Assembly: GCA_964439395.1 (NCBI GenBank)
Contig: CAYTNV010000003.1
Span: 1 to 64,000 of the forward strand
From: JAUUSJ01 sp964439395
Lineage (GTDB): Bacteria; Bacillota; Clostridia; Lachnospirales; Lachnospiraceae
Reading direction: 5' to 3'
DNA length: 64,000 bases
This document shows positions 33,806 to 42,327 of the stretch, one piece after another; positions within the stretch are counted from its first letter, which is position 1, and each line of letters begins with the position of its first letter. Under the pieces are notes generated by a model, which saw nothing but the letters and a program-made list of their open reading frames with translations, made no database searches and was not told the DNA's origin. A program made the position numbers and the translations under genes.

Positions 33806-35029
33806 TTAGGATACTTCTCCACTTAAAACATCATTTAATAAATCAGCCAGCGGAGTCATTGCATTTTTTGCCTCCTCCACCGTATTATTTTCTGCTCCCA
33901 CCTCAATCAAAAGACTTCGGGGTTTTAAGTGCAGATTATAGCGATATCCTTTTAGATAAATTTTTCTTGTAAAATCAGGATATTTCTTGGCCGCAACTAG
34001 TTGAAGCTGGAGACTAAAGGCGAGATTCGCCTCCTTATTTTCATTATATAGATAAGCAATATCCCCATTTTTTGCTGTTCGACTCATCCCGTTAAAAAAC
34101 ATAATTTTCGCTGTTTGTTTACCATCAATCTCCGTCACAAGATGAAGATTTGCCCCTACAGAATCTCTATGTATATCGATTACTACTTGAATAGAAGGAT
34201 ATTCCTCCAATATTTTTTCAATCCCCTCTCCCGCATACGTATATGCCTTGCTCCGATCAAGCTCCCCGTTAATTTTGTCATACACTGTCTCATCATGATA
34301 TACTTTTATTTTATATTTCTCCTCCAAAGTTTCTTTTAATTCTTCTCCTACTCCAATTACCGTATCCTCCCAATTTCCCTCCTCGCTATCTTTGTACGCC
34401 TCACTTCCATGCGTGTGATAAATTAAAATTTTAGGGTCATCTCCAGAGGTATCTAGGGACATGTCCATGCCAAGTAATTTTTCCCCATCCAACTCCTCCT
34501 CTGTCGCCTCCGTAGTACTATCTACTTGATATATATTTTCCACCATAAACTGAAAATTCGTCAGTTGATTTTTCGTATAAACAATTGGCTCTATGTTTTC
34601 CTTCGTCGTAATATCCTCGTTTTCCTTTGTCGACTTTGTCTGCTCATCTCCCGCCTCCAAAAAATACTTTGGAATTGAGTCATCTCCTCTCACAAATTTA
34701 TCTGTATCTCCCCAATAATTTTCCACATAAGTAAATCCTGGAAGAATCTCTCCATTTATCATCTTTTTTGCCTGTTCAAGATACGTAATCACTCCCAGCT
34801 CTCTATTTTCCATATACGAAGAGAGAGGACTTAGCTCATCGAAAGAAAACTGAACCCAAAAATGAATTGCGTCCTTTCCTCCCATTTCCAAGACCTCTCT
34901 TCCTTGATTACTTACAAAAAGCTTACCACTTTCTATACTCAGATAAATACAAAGTAGCATGAGAAGGAAAATAATTCCTGCCTCAAAAAGCCATCTCATC
35001 CTCCCCGTTTTTCTCTCAAACTGCTTCAT
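33806..35029 (-). CDS. spoIIP: Stage II sporulation protein P
   Basis: 407 residues: a short basic start, one membrane helix at about residues 14-32, a variable extracytoplasmic stalk, and a C-terminal amidase domain. That domain has ILIYHTHGSEAYKDS (zinc His), VVIDIHRDSVGANLH and RSLLIEVGAENNTVEEAKNA. SpoIIP is an N-acetylmuramoyl-L-alanine amidase that works with SpoIID and SpoIIM during engulfment of the forespore. It follows gpr by 130 bp, the standard gpr-spoIIP arrangement, and shows the organism is built to sporulate. Confidence 0.93.
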   Translation of the reverse strand: MKQFERKTGRMRWLFEAGIIFLLMLLCIYLSIESGKLFVSNQGREVLEMGGKDAIHFWVQFSFDELSPLSSYMENRELGVITYLEQAKKMINGEILPGFTYVENYWGDTDKFVRGDDSIPKYFLEAGDEQTKSTKENEDITTKENIEPIVYTKNQLTNFQFMVENIYQVDSTTEATEEELDGEKLLGMDMSLDTSGDDPKILIYHTHGSEAYKDSEEGNWEDTVIGVGEELKETLEEKYKIKVYHDETVYDKINGELDRSKAYTYAGEGIEKILEEYPSIQVVIDIHRDSVGANLHLVTEIDGKQTAKIMFFNGMSRTAKNGDIAYLYNENKEANLAFSLQLQLVAAKKYPDFTRKIYLKGYRYNLHLKPRSLLIEVGAENNTVEEAKNAMTPLADLLNDVLSGEVS

Positions 35030-35162
35030 AAATTCCTGTCAGATGCAATAAACTACTCCCTCTCTATAATGGGAGGAGCATCATCCTCCTCGCATAATAT
35101 TGTAGTAGTGTTTAGAGTCCCTCTCCAAGGACATACGAATAAATCCCCCTTTTATAATATAT

Positions 35163-36107
35163 TCATCCTTCCATAATATATGCGTTGATTGCCTCTGAAA
35201 TCGTATAGCTCATTCTCTTGATTGCCTCATCTACATTTTTTGGCGTGACAAACATTTCCGCCAACCGCTCATTGCATACCTCATAGGATAGCTGCCTTTT
35301 CTCCTCCTCACTCCAAGCCTCCATGCGTTTTCCAATTGGTAAATCCTTAAAAAGCTCCATCATCGTCTCCATTGCCTCATATAAAATAGCAGGAACCGAT
35401 ATGACAGTTGGAACACCGATTGCAATTACTGGTATATGCATTGTCTCTTTTGTAATCGCATTTCTGTGATTTCCCACACCAGACCCTGGCACAATTCCAG
35501 TATCGCTAATCTGAATGGTTGTATTTAAGCGATTTGCACTTCGTGCCGCAAGGGCATCCACCACCAAAAGCACATCAGGTTTCACCTCATTTGCGACAGT
35601 TCGAATAAGATCCACTGTCTCAATTCCCGTCTGTGCCATCACACCTGGCACAAATGCACTAATAGATTTTTTATAAGAAATAATCTTTTCTTTTAGGAGA
35701 TGTCTCGTAATATAAATATTATCCACTACAAAGGGACCAAGCGCGTCTGGTGTAATCTCTCTATTTCCAAGACCTGCCACCAAAATACTTTCTTTTTCCC
35801 TTAATAATTCTCGGAGCTGTCCAAAAACTGCCTCCGCAATTGGTCGATGATAGTCCTCATCTCCCTCCGATAAATCTTCTCCTTCTATTGTAATATAATT
35901 TCCAACAGGCTTTCCAAGCAACTTCTCCCCGTTTTCATTTTCTACTACAATTTTCGTTTCTTTTACTCCCGTCTTCTCATCTAATTTCGTCATAACTGAA
36001 ATTCCATCTAGCTCCTGTTCTTCTTTCTCCTCAATATCCTCTCGAAGCTCTACTGCCAGGTCAGTCCTTCCCTTTAAAGTTTCCATAGTTTTATTCATCT
36101 CCTCCAA
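35163..36107 (-). CDS. gpr: GPR endopeptidase (spore germination protease)
   Basis: 314-residue A25-family aspartic-type protease that degrades small acid-soluble spore proteins at germination. The N-terminal GRTDLAVELREDI carries the self-processing region of the zymogen. Conserved core sequences include LVAGLGNREITPDALGPFVV, VPGVMAQTGIETVDLI, LLVVDALAARS and GVGNHRNAIT. Expressed in the forespore under sigma-G in model species; I did not identify that promoter here because a dispersed repeat occupies the upstream DNA. Confidence 0.94.
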   Translation of the reverse strand: MEEMNKTMETLKGRTDLAVELREDIEEKEEQELDGISVMTKLDEKTGVKETKIVVENENGEKLLGKPVGNYITIEGEDLSEGDEDYHRPIAEAVFGQLRELLREKESILVAGLGNREITPDALGPFVVDNIYITRHLLKEKIISYKKSISAFVPGVMAQTGIETVDLIRTVANEVKPDVLLVVDALAARSANRLNTTIQISDTGIVPGSGVGNHRNAITKETMHIPVIAIGVPTVISVPAILYEAMETMMELFKDLPIGKRMEAWSEEEKRQLSYEVCNERLAEMFVTPKNVDEAIKRMSYTISEAINAYIMEG

Positions 36108-36122
36108 TATACTTGTTTACAG

Positions 36123-36327
36123 TCTAAACTGACATGCCTGCTATCGCAGGCACCACCATAAATGAAAGTCCGATTGCTCCGTGCCAAGGCACTCTGAAAA
36201 TCGCACCTGTATTCGCACTCCGAACTATCGTTCTACGTGCTCATACAGGTTAGTCTGCCAAATGTACAGACAAATCCAAATAAATTTGTCTTTGCCCGCC
36301 CGCTTGACAGGTACTTTCATAGTAAAC
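36123..36327. repeat. Structured dispersed repeat, copy 2
   Basis: 205 bp, about 90% identical to 29624-29829. Internal stems: TGCCTGC-TATC-GCAGGCA, ACCTGTAT..ATACAGGT enclosing GCAC..GTGC, and AGACAAA/TTTGTCT. It fills the gap between gpr and the rpsT promoter. Confidence 0.75.
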
Positions 36328-36374
36328 TAGTATGAGGAATTTGAAAAAAAATATGTAAAATATTGAAATAGATA

Positions 36375-36403
36375 TTGACAAATCTTCATTTCCCCTCTAA
36401 AAT
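36375..36403 (+). promoter_or_regulatory. Sigma-A promoter of rpsT
   Basis: TTGACA (36375-36380), 17 bp, TAAAAT (36398-36403). Near-consensus and strong, as expected for a ribosomal protein gene; it lies just after the dispersed repeat. Confidence 0.88.
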
Positions 36404-36412
36404 AAAGAGGAT

Positions 36413-36450
36413 GTTTTCACTGGATTGTCCGTGTCCTTTTCCAGTGAACA
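36413..36450 (+). promoter_or_regulatory. Leader hairpin upstream of rpsT
   Basis: TTCACTGG (36416-36423) pairs with CCAGTGAA (36441-36448) around a 17-base loop, near the 5' end of the rpsT mRNA. There is no T tract. It may be the site of autogenous control by S20; no known class was recognised. Confidence 0.45.
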
Positions 36451-36516
36451 TAAATTTTAACAATAAGATGAAACTAAGCGTTTCAAGCATATAATAATAA
36501 TTTGGAGGTGTACAGA

Positions 36517-36780
36517 TTGGCTAATATCAAATCTGCAAAAAAAAGAATTAAAGTCATCGAGACAAAAACATTAAGAAATAAAATGATCAAAACTAAAGTA
36601 AAAACTTATATTAAAAAATTAGAGAGCGCTATCGCTGCTGGCGATAAAGCTTTAGCACAGGAAAGATTAGTTGCAGTTACAACTGAGATCGACAAAGCTG
36701 CTTCTAAAGGAATTTTCCACAAAAATACAGCTGCTAGAAAGATTTCTCGTCTTGCAAAAGCAGTTAACAAAATGGCTTAG
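36517..36780 (+). CDS. rpsT: Small ribosomal subunit protein bS20
   Basis: 87-residue basic 16S rRNA-binding protein: ANIKSAKKRIKVIETKTLRN at the start, FHKNTAARKISRLAKAVNK at the end, the conserved NTAARKKSRL-type motif. I place the start at the TTG at 36517, which gives MANIKSAKKR and leaves GGAGGTG at the right distance; a TTG at 36502 would overlap the ribosome site. A UUG start is also used by E. coli rpsT, where it is part of translational autocontrol. Confidence 0.95.
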   Translation: MANIKSAKKRIKVIETKTLRNKMIKTKVKTYIKKLESAIAAGDKALAQERLVAVTTEIDKAASKGIFHKNTAARKISRLAKAVNKMA

Positions 36781-36796
36781 TTTCAAGAAGATATAT

Positions 36797-36842
36797 AAAA
36801 TCCCCCTGTTTTGTACCGTCAGCAAAACAGAGGGATTTTTTA
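36797..36842. terminator. Bidirectional terminator between rpsT and holA
   Basis: AAAATCCCCCTGTTTTG pairs with CAAAACAGAGGGATTTT around a 9-base loop, followed rightward by a T tract and, read leftward, by TTTTATATA. Serves both converging genes. Confidence 0.9.
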
Positions 36843-37820
36843 ATTTTGCGAAAACCCTATAATTAAAAGCTCCACACCAATGAAATCTACTAGCTGTCCA
36901 GTCTTAATTTTTTCCTCAACCTGGGCACATTGCTTTACACATTCTCTCAGCTGTTCTAGCGAAAACCCTTTCGTCTGATTTTCATATTTTCCGACAATAA
37001 ACGGGGCAAGACCTGTTGACTTTGCCATCTCTTGACGACTCTTTCCATGATTTTGCATATCCTTTACTTGAAAGAGAATCTGAAATTGACGAACCAACAA
37101 AGCTAATATTCGAAGTGGCGGTTCTTTTTTTGCCACTAAATCATAATATAAATCTAACGCCTGACGCTGTCTTTTATATACAATATGCGTCAACATATCA
37201 AAAATTTTATTTGTAATCTCAACTGTGACAATCGCATCGACATCTTTTTTTGTTATCTCTTCTCGACTACCAACATAAGCAATTAGTTTTTCTGTCTCAT
37301 TTTGCAAAATATTCATATCCGTTCCCGCCACAGCTAAAAAATAATTCGCTGTATTTTCACGGATTTTTTTTCCTGCTCCTGCAACCAATCTCGCCACAAA
37401 AGTTAATAATTCTTTTTCTGTCATGCCGTTTAGCTCAGTGGCATAACCATTTTTATTCACATACTTATAGAGCTTATTTCTCTTATCTATCTCACTCTCC
37501 ACAAAGATAAATTTTGTCGTATGAGGAGCCTGCTTTAAAATATCAACTATAGTATCGGAAGATTTTTTAAATAATCCACTGTCTTCTATTAAAATCAATC
37601 TCGTTTCACTAAAAAATGGCATAGTCTCTGATATTTCTTTTACTTTAATCAAATCTATTTTTTTTCCCTCAAAATGACTATAGTTGAAGCTATCCTCTGG
37701 AGAAATAATCGCATTTATTAACTTTTCTTTCATTTTCAAAACAAGATATCTCTCCGAACCATAAAGCAGATAGACAGATTTTAATTCTCCCTTTTTAATA
37801 TGCTCATTTATCGTTTTCAT
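36840..37820 (-). CDS. holA: DNA polymerase III subunit delta
   Basis: 326-residue clamp-loader delta subunit. The N-terminal half resembles AAA+ domains (SVYLLYGSERYLVLKMKEKL), with LILIEDSGLFKK and TKFIFVESEIDKRNKLYKYV, and the C-terminal helical collar has RILALLVRQFQILFQVKDM, a strong family motif. It opens the beta clamp. It follows comEC in the conserved comEC-holA-rpsT block; the stop codon lies inside the shared terminator. Confidence 0.93.
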   Translation of the reverse strand: MKTINEHIKKGELKSVYLLYGSERYLVLKMKEKLINAIISPEDSFNYSHFEGKKIDLIKVKEISETMPFFSETRLILIEDSGLFKKSSDTIVDILKQAPHTTKFIFVESEIDKRNKLYKYVNKNGYATELNGMTEKELLTFVARLVAGAGKKIRENTANYFLAVAGTDMNILQNETEKLIAYVGSREEITKKDVDAIVTVEITNKIFDMLTHIVYKRQRQALDLYYDLVAKKEPPLRILALLVRQFQILFQVKDMQNHGKSRQEMAKSTGLAPFIVGKYENQTKGFSLEQLRECVKQCAQVEEKIKTGQLVDFIGVELLIIGFSQN

Positions 37821-37989
37821 AATTTATCCCAAGTCCCAAAAGAGCAAATTTACTTCTTCATTTGAGACGCAAACACAGAGGCTGAAAGATAATGTGTTTA
37901 TAATTTTCCTTTCTTCAATTTTTCTTTCACCCTTATTATCCATTCCTTTCGGTATGCTCAAAGCTTATATTACCATGAAAAGCAAAAAA

Positions 37990-38202
37990 TCATTTACTAT
38001 ATTCATTCCAAATCTGGTTTGCCTGTTTTGTTAAATCTCTCTTTATATAATAATCATAGAGAAATTCTGCCTGAGCTTTCGTATATTTCCTAATTTTCCC
38101 TTTCGTCGGGATAGCCATTCCCCTTGTGGGATTATGTAAAAGAATCCATCCCATATATTCTGTCAAATAATTTCCATATCCAACTTCTATTTCTTTTGGC
38201 AA
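37990..38202 (-). CDS. Small protein of unknown function
   Basis: 70 codons from a TTG, with GGAG and AAGGAG motifs upstream. The product has EIEVGYGNYLTEYMGWILLH and YTKAQAEFLYDYYIKRDLTK; it is not clearly membrane-bound. No family recognised. It follows a 31-codon open frame (38211-38306) by 8 bp, as if a two-gene unit. The non-ATG start lowers confidence. Confidence 0.45.
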   Translation of the reverse strand: MPKEIEVGYGNYLTEYMGWILLHNPTRGMAIPTKGKIRKYTKAQAEFLYDYYIKRDLTKQANQIWNEYSK

Positions 38203-38210
38203 ATTCTCCT

Positions 38211-38306
38211 TTACTCCGAGAACTTTTCTACTATAAGATTATATTTCTTTTGAAGTTCTTCGTACTCTTTTTCTAACTTTTCCAACTTATCTAATATATC
38301 TTTCAT
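38211..38306 (-). CDS. 31-residue coiled-coil micropeptide
   Basis: ATG-started frame encoding MKDILDKLEKLEKEYEELQK and eleven more residues. Leu/Ile spacing and charged residues between them predict a single amphipathic helix or coiled coil. GGAG lies 12 bases upstream of this ATG; another ATG four bases earlier gives only a 7-codon frame. It is just upstream of the 70-codon gene. Function unknown; could be chance. Confidence 0.35.
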   Translation of the reverse strand: MKDILDKLEKLEKEYEELQKKYNLIVEKFSE

Positions 38307-38484
38307 CCATTATCCGCTCTCCTCTCGTAACTCTAGTTATGAGAGGAAAGCCAATCTCCTTTCCGTTAACATATTATTCGTAAATTAGTATATCTCATTT
38401 CTCTTGTTTTTGAAAGATAAACAATAACTCTACTAAATTCTCATACAACTAAAGTCACGAGAATGCGACAATTCCTTATCAAAA

Positions 38485-41322
38485 TCATTCTCTCATTCCT
38501 TTCTCATAGTGATAAAAAACCTTTCTCCAGATTCTTCCCATCTTAGAAATACGAAGCTCTATTGCACCAACATCTTTCGTAATTAAAACGTCACTTCTAA
38601 TTTTCCCTAATCGCTCTAATGTTTCGGCTCCTGGATGACCATATCGATTGGAAGCACTACAAGAAATAAGTGATATTTTTGGTCGTACTAACTCTAAGAG
38701 AGGCTCAAAAGTCGATTTTTTAGAGCCGTGATGTGCCACCTTTAAAAAAGTATATGGAGATTCCTCCCTTCTTTTTAACTCTTCCACTAACGCAGTTTCA
38801 CCGCCATCCGATAAATCTCCAGTAAACAATGCTCGAAAATTATAATATTGTAACGATAATACCATTGAATCAGCATTGGGATCTCCCTCTTGATTTTGTT
38901 TTTTCGGATGAAAACAAGATAATACAAAGTTTTTCTTTTTCATACTATCACCTTGCTTAAAAAAAATCAGATTTGTCTTTTTTTCTCTCGCCAATTCCAA
39001 TAAAACCACATAATTTTTTTCCTTCTCCTCGTCTTCTCGATATGGCAAAACAAGATTTTTAATCGGATAATCTCTCTCAAGTAATTCCATCAAACCAGAA
39101 ATATGATCTCTATCCTCATGACTTACAAAGGCATAATCTAAATATCCCATTCCATAGTATTTTAAAGCCGGAAGTAAAATGTAATTTCCAACCTTATCTT
39201 TTGAGCTACTTCCACCGTCAATCATACATTTTGTTCCGTCCGATAGCTCCATCAAAATTCCATCTCCCTGCCCTACATCTAACATAATAATTCTCATCTC
39301 ACTATGCTTTTGCATCGTTGATATAAGCATTGAAGAACCTAATACAATCATATAAAGACATAGTAATATCTTGCTCAAAAATCTCATTTTTTCTATAGAT
39401 ACTCTACTATAGAGAAAAAATAAAATACTCGCAGCTCCTACCATATAAAGAATCGTTTCTCCCTCTCCCAGATTTCCTACTGTCCATTTATGAAAAGGAA
39501 GTTCTAAACAAAACTTTGCTGAATTTTTATAAATTTGCAGCAAAAAGGAAACACCAAGAGCAAAGACTTTGCCTATAGACAATCGTATACTTCCCATCAT
39601 TCCTGCCGCCACTGCCAATGGCAATAAAAATGATAATAACGGAAGAATCATCAAATTGAGTAAAATCCCATAAGTTGGAAGTTCATAATAAAAACGAAGC
39701 AAAATTGGAATTGTCACAAGTTGAATAGAGATACTCATAAGCAGAGATTCCTTTAGGGATTTTTTAATTCTCTGTCTTAAAGGTTCTCTTTTTTCCCATC
39801 GCTTTAAGCCCTCTGTCAATTTTCTCACCAAAATATACTTACTGCCGCTTAAATTTTCTATTTTCTCTCTCAAAATTTGTTGAAATCTCTCTCTCTTTTT
39901 TCTCTTTCTTTTCCGTCTCTTATTCCATTTCTCACCAAACTTACTTTTACACCATCTCTCAATATTTCTCCAACTAAATCCTCCCTTTCTTTTATAGTAA
40001 AACTGCTCTTTCTCTTCTATCTCATTTTCTTTTTCACCACCAAAAATCTTCTGCAAAATTGGCGAAATAAGACCAATTCCAAATACTGCACCAAAAGATA
40101 GCAAAAAGCCAGAATCAAAAAGACAAAATGGCTCTCGGATTAATATCAAAATCGCCGTAAAATAAACTGTCGATACTAAATCATAACTTCGTCCAATAAT
40201 ATCCGCCAAAAATGTCATAAAGAGCATCACAATTGCCCGAAACGCAGAATGAGAACTCCCAACTATACATCCATAAAATAAGAGAAAACTTGCCGAGAAA
40301 AAAGCTGAACTAAAAAAAGAAAGGTGACATTTTCGAAGCTGCCTATATAAATTTCTTCCAAAAAAAGAAATATGAAGACCAGATATGGCCAAAATATGGC
40401 TAATTCCATTCTCTTGATAGAGAATTTTTATTTCCTCGCTAAGTTCACTTTTCTCTCCGAGAAGCATTGCCGCCACAACTCCCATCTCCTCCTCAGAAAA
40501 TAATTTCTCATATATTTTCTCAAGATTCACACGAATTCGTCTTGCTAATTCCCAAATAGGATTATATACTCCATAGACTCGTTTTACTTGTTTACAAAAA
40601 AGCGAACCATAAATCCCCTTTGCACGATAATATATATATGAATTAAACTCACCTGGATTTGTCGGCTCCTTTTGTAGAGAAAATTCCCCCAGAACTTCTA
40701 TTCTCTGTCCCATAAGATACTCGCATACTGCCCCATATACGATGACTTTTTTTGATAGCTTTTCCTTTTTTTCGTCTTTTAAAATAAAAATATCATCCAA
40801 AATAAGCGAAATTCCAGATGTAGTTTTCTTTTGTTCCACAATTTTTCCATTTAAAATAAGCGAAGTTTTTCCCTCTATCTCTTCATAAAAAGAAGAAAGA
40901 CTCATCTCACTTTGAAACCGAAGACTTGCTATTAAAGTGAAACTCCAAACTAGAAAGAAAGCATAAAATATTTTTTTACATTTTTTTACATCTTGTATTT
41001 GTAAAAAAGATGTGCCTCTTGCATTTGAAATCTCTCTTTTTTGCCTAGAAGCACATTTTTTCACATCGAATTTCCTAGTCGACTCTATCTCGTCTTGGAA
41101 ATAAATACGCTGGTATATTTTCTTTTTATTGGATAAAAAAATTGAAAAAATGCTATAATCCAATAAACGTATACTTCTATTAAAACATAACAGTATCACT
41201 ATAAAACTACTGAATAAGGCTAAAATAGAAGCGATAAAAATTGCTCTTCTCACTCCGAGAAGATAACTCATACTTTCTCCAAAAATCCATCCCACAAAGC
41301 AATAGCCAAGTGGTCGTTTCAT
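38485..41322 (-). CDS. comEC: ComEC/Rec2-type DNA uptake channel
   Basis: 945 residues. N-terminal membrane segments and an OB-like DUF4131 region, then the Competence domain with AAMLLGEKSELSEEIKILYQ and ENGISHILAISGLHISFFG (the GISH.LAISGLH motif), and a C-terminal beta-lactamase-like domain with ILMEL..MIDGG, FVSHEDRDHISG and KVAHHGSKKSTF. In naturally competent bacteria it forms the inner-membrane DNA channel. A basic insertion near residues 450-500 (RRKRKKRERFQQ) is long. Starts 5 bp after the GerMN gene. Presence does not prove competence. Confidence 0.93.
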   Translation of the reverse strand: MKRPLGYCFVGWIFGESMSYLLGVRRAIFIASILALFSSFIVILLCFNRSIRLLDYSIFSIFLSNKKKIYQRIYFQDEIESTRKFDVKKCASRQKREISNARGTSFLQIQDVKKCKKIFYAFFLVWSFTLIASLRFQSEMSLSSFYEEIEGKTSLILNGKIVEQKKTTSGISLILDDIFILKDEKKEKLSKKVIVYGAVCEYLMGQRIEVLGEFSLQKEPTNPGEFNSYIYYRAKGIYGSLFCKQVKRVYGVYNPIWELARRIRVNLEKIYEKLFSEEEMGVVAAMLLGEKSELSEEIKILYQENGISHILAISGLHISFFGRNLYRQLRKCHLSFFSSAFFSASFLLFYGCIVGSSHSAFRAIVMLFMTFLADIIGRSYDLVSTVYFTAILILIREPFCLFDSGFLLSFGAVFGIGLISPILQKIFGGEKENEIEEKEQFYYKRKGGFSWRNIERWCKSKFGEKWNKRRKRKRKKRERFQQILREKIENLSGSKYILVRKLTEGLKRWEKREPLRQRIKKSLKESLLMSISIQLVTIPILLRFYYELPTYGILLNLMILPLLSFLLPLAVAAGMMGSIRLSIGKVFALGVSFLLQIYKNSAKFCLELPFHKWTVGNLGEGETILYMVGAASILFFLYSRVSIEKMRFLSKILLCLYMIVLGSSMLISTMQKHSEMRIIMLDVGQGDGILMELSDGTKCMIDGGSSSKDKVGNYILLPALKYYGMGYLDYAFVSHEDRDHISGLMELLERDYPIKNLVLPYREDEEKEKNYVVLLELAREKKTNLIFFKQGDSMKKKNFVLSCFHPKKQNQEGDPNADSMVLSLQYYNFRALFTGDLSDGGETALVEELKRREESPYTFLKVAHHGSKKSTFEPLLELVRPKISLISCSASNRYGHPGAETLERLGKIRSDVLITKDVGAIELRISKMGRIWRKVFYHYEKGMRE

Positions 41323-41327
41323 AATTT

Positions 41328-42263
41328 TTATTCTCCCTGTACTAAATCCAGGTTTCTTTCAAAATTCTTGTCAAATATAATATCTTCTCTTATAATATTT
41401 ACTTTCTTTCCATTTATCGTAAACTGAACTTTATCGATATTAGGCAAAGCGACAAGGGAATCGACCATAGAGTAAATACTAATCTCTCCCACAACATTTT
41501 TATAGGATTCTAAAATTTTGGAATCTAAATCAACATAGCAAATTCGATTTTTCGTACTGACTTTCAAAACCTTTAAATCCTTTGGAAGAGTTCTATAATA
41601 TCCCTTCTTCGTCGGTCCTTCTATTAAAAGCTCTAATACTTTTTGGTCAATGGGAACCTTATTTTCTGATAGAGTCACTTCATATGATTTTAAGTATTTT
41701 CCTGACTCATCTGTAAAATAAAGCTTGACCGTATTATTTGAATTTCCATTTTCATCCTGGATGGCATCTACAAAACTTTGCTTTCCCATAGGTCCTACTG
41801 GATGTTCTTCTATATTCATTAGAGATTTTCCATTAATCTTAAATTCTACTGTCTCCACACCGGATAATTCTGTCAATGTAGATACAACTGCTGAGCGAAG
41901 TAAAATTTCCTCACAACTTGTTAATTTTTCATAGCCCAATGCAAAATTAACAATAACATTAGAATCTTCAATCGCTATATCTAATACTTTTACACTATCT
42001 GGAATTGGCGCTCGATATTCTACTTCTTCTTGCGGAGTCTCCAATAATTCTAATAACTCCTGCACTGACTTTTTTCTACTAGAGGGATCGGCAAGCTTAT
42101 GCTTTTTTCGAATAAGTTCCGTGGAATCTGAATCGATAAAATAAGCATACACACTTCCCTCTGGAAGTTTCTCTGACTCTTTTTCTTTTTTATTACAACT
42201 CAAAAAGAGGAGCATGCAAGATAAAAGCAGAACAGCATAACAAAAAACTGTTTTCTTTTTCAT
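41328..42263 (-). CDS. GerMN-domain lipoprotein
   Basis: 311 residues with a lipoprotein signal: MKKKTVFCYAVLLLSCMLLF then LSCNKK. Two GerMN repeats follow (residues about 40-150, with VYAYFIDSDSTEL, and 175-290, with VKLYFTDESGKYL), each ending in a phrase of the type VETVEFKINGKSL / IDKVQFTINGKKV. GerM in Bacillus acts in sporulation and germination at the cell surface. It lies between a histidine kinase and comEC on one strand, so a role as part of an envelope-sensing set is possible. Confidence 0.88.
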   Translation of the reverse strand: MKKKTVFCYAVLLLSCMLLFLSCNKKEKESEKLPEGSVYAYFIDSDSTELIRKKHKLADPSSRKKSVQELLELLETPQEEVEYRAPIPDSVKVLDIAIEDSNVIVNFALGYEKLTSCEEILLRSAVVSTLTELSGVETVEFKINGKSLMNIEEHPVGPMGKQSFVDAIQDENGNSNNTVKLYFTDESGKYLKSYEVTLSENKVPIDQKVLELLIEGPTKKGYYRTLPKDLKVLKVSTKNRICYVDLDSKILESYKNVVGEISIYSMVDSLVALPNIDKVQFTINGKKVNIIREDIIFDKNFERNLDLVQGE

Positions 42264-42327
42264 TTTTTCTCCATTCTATCTAAGTTTTATATCTGCATTC
42301 TAAAACACCATGCATAAGCTTAATATA

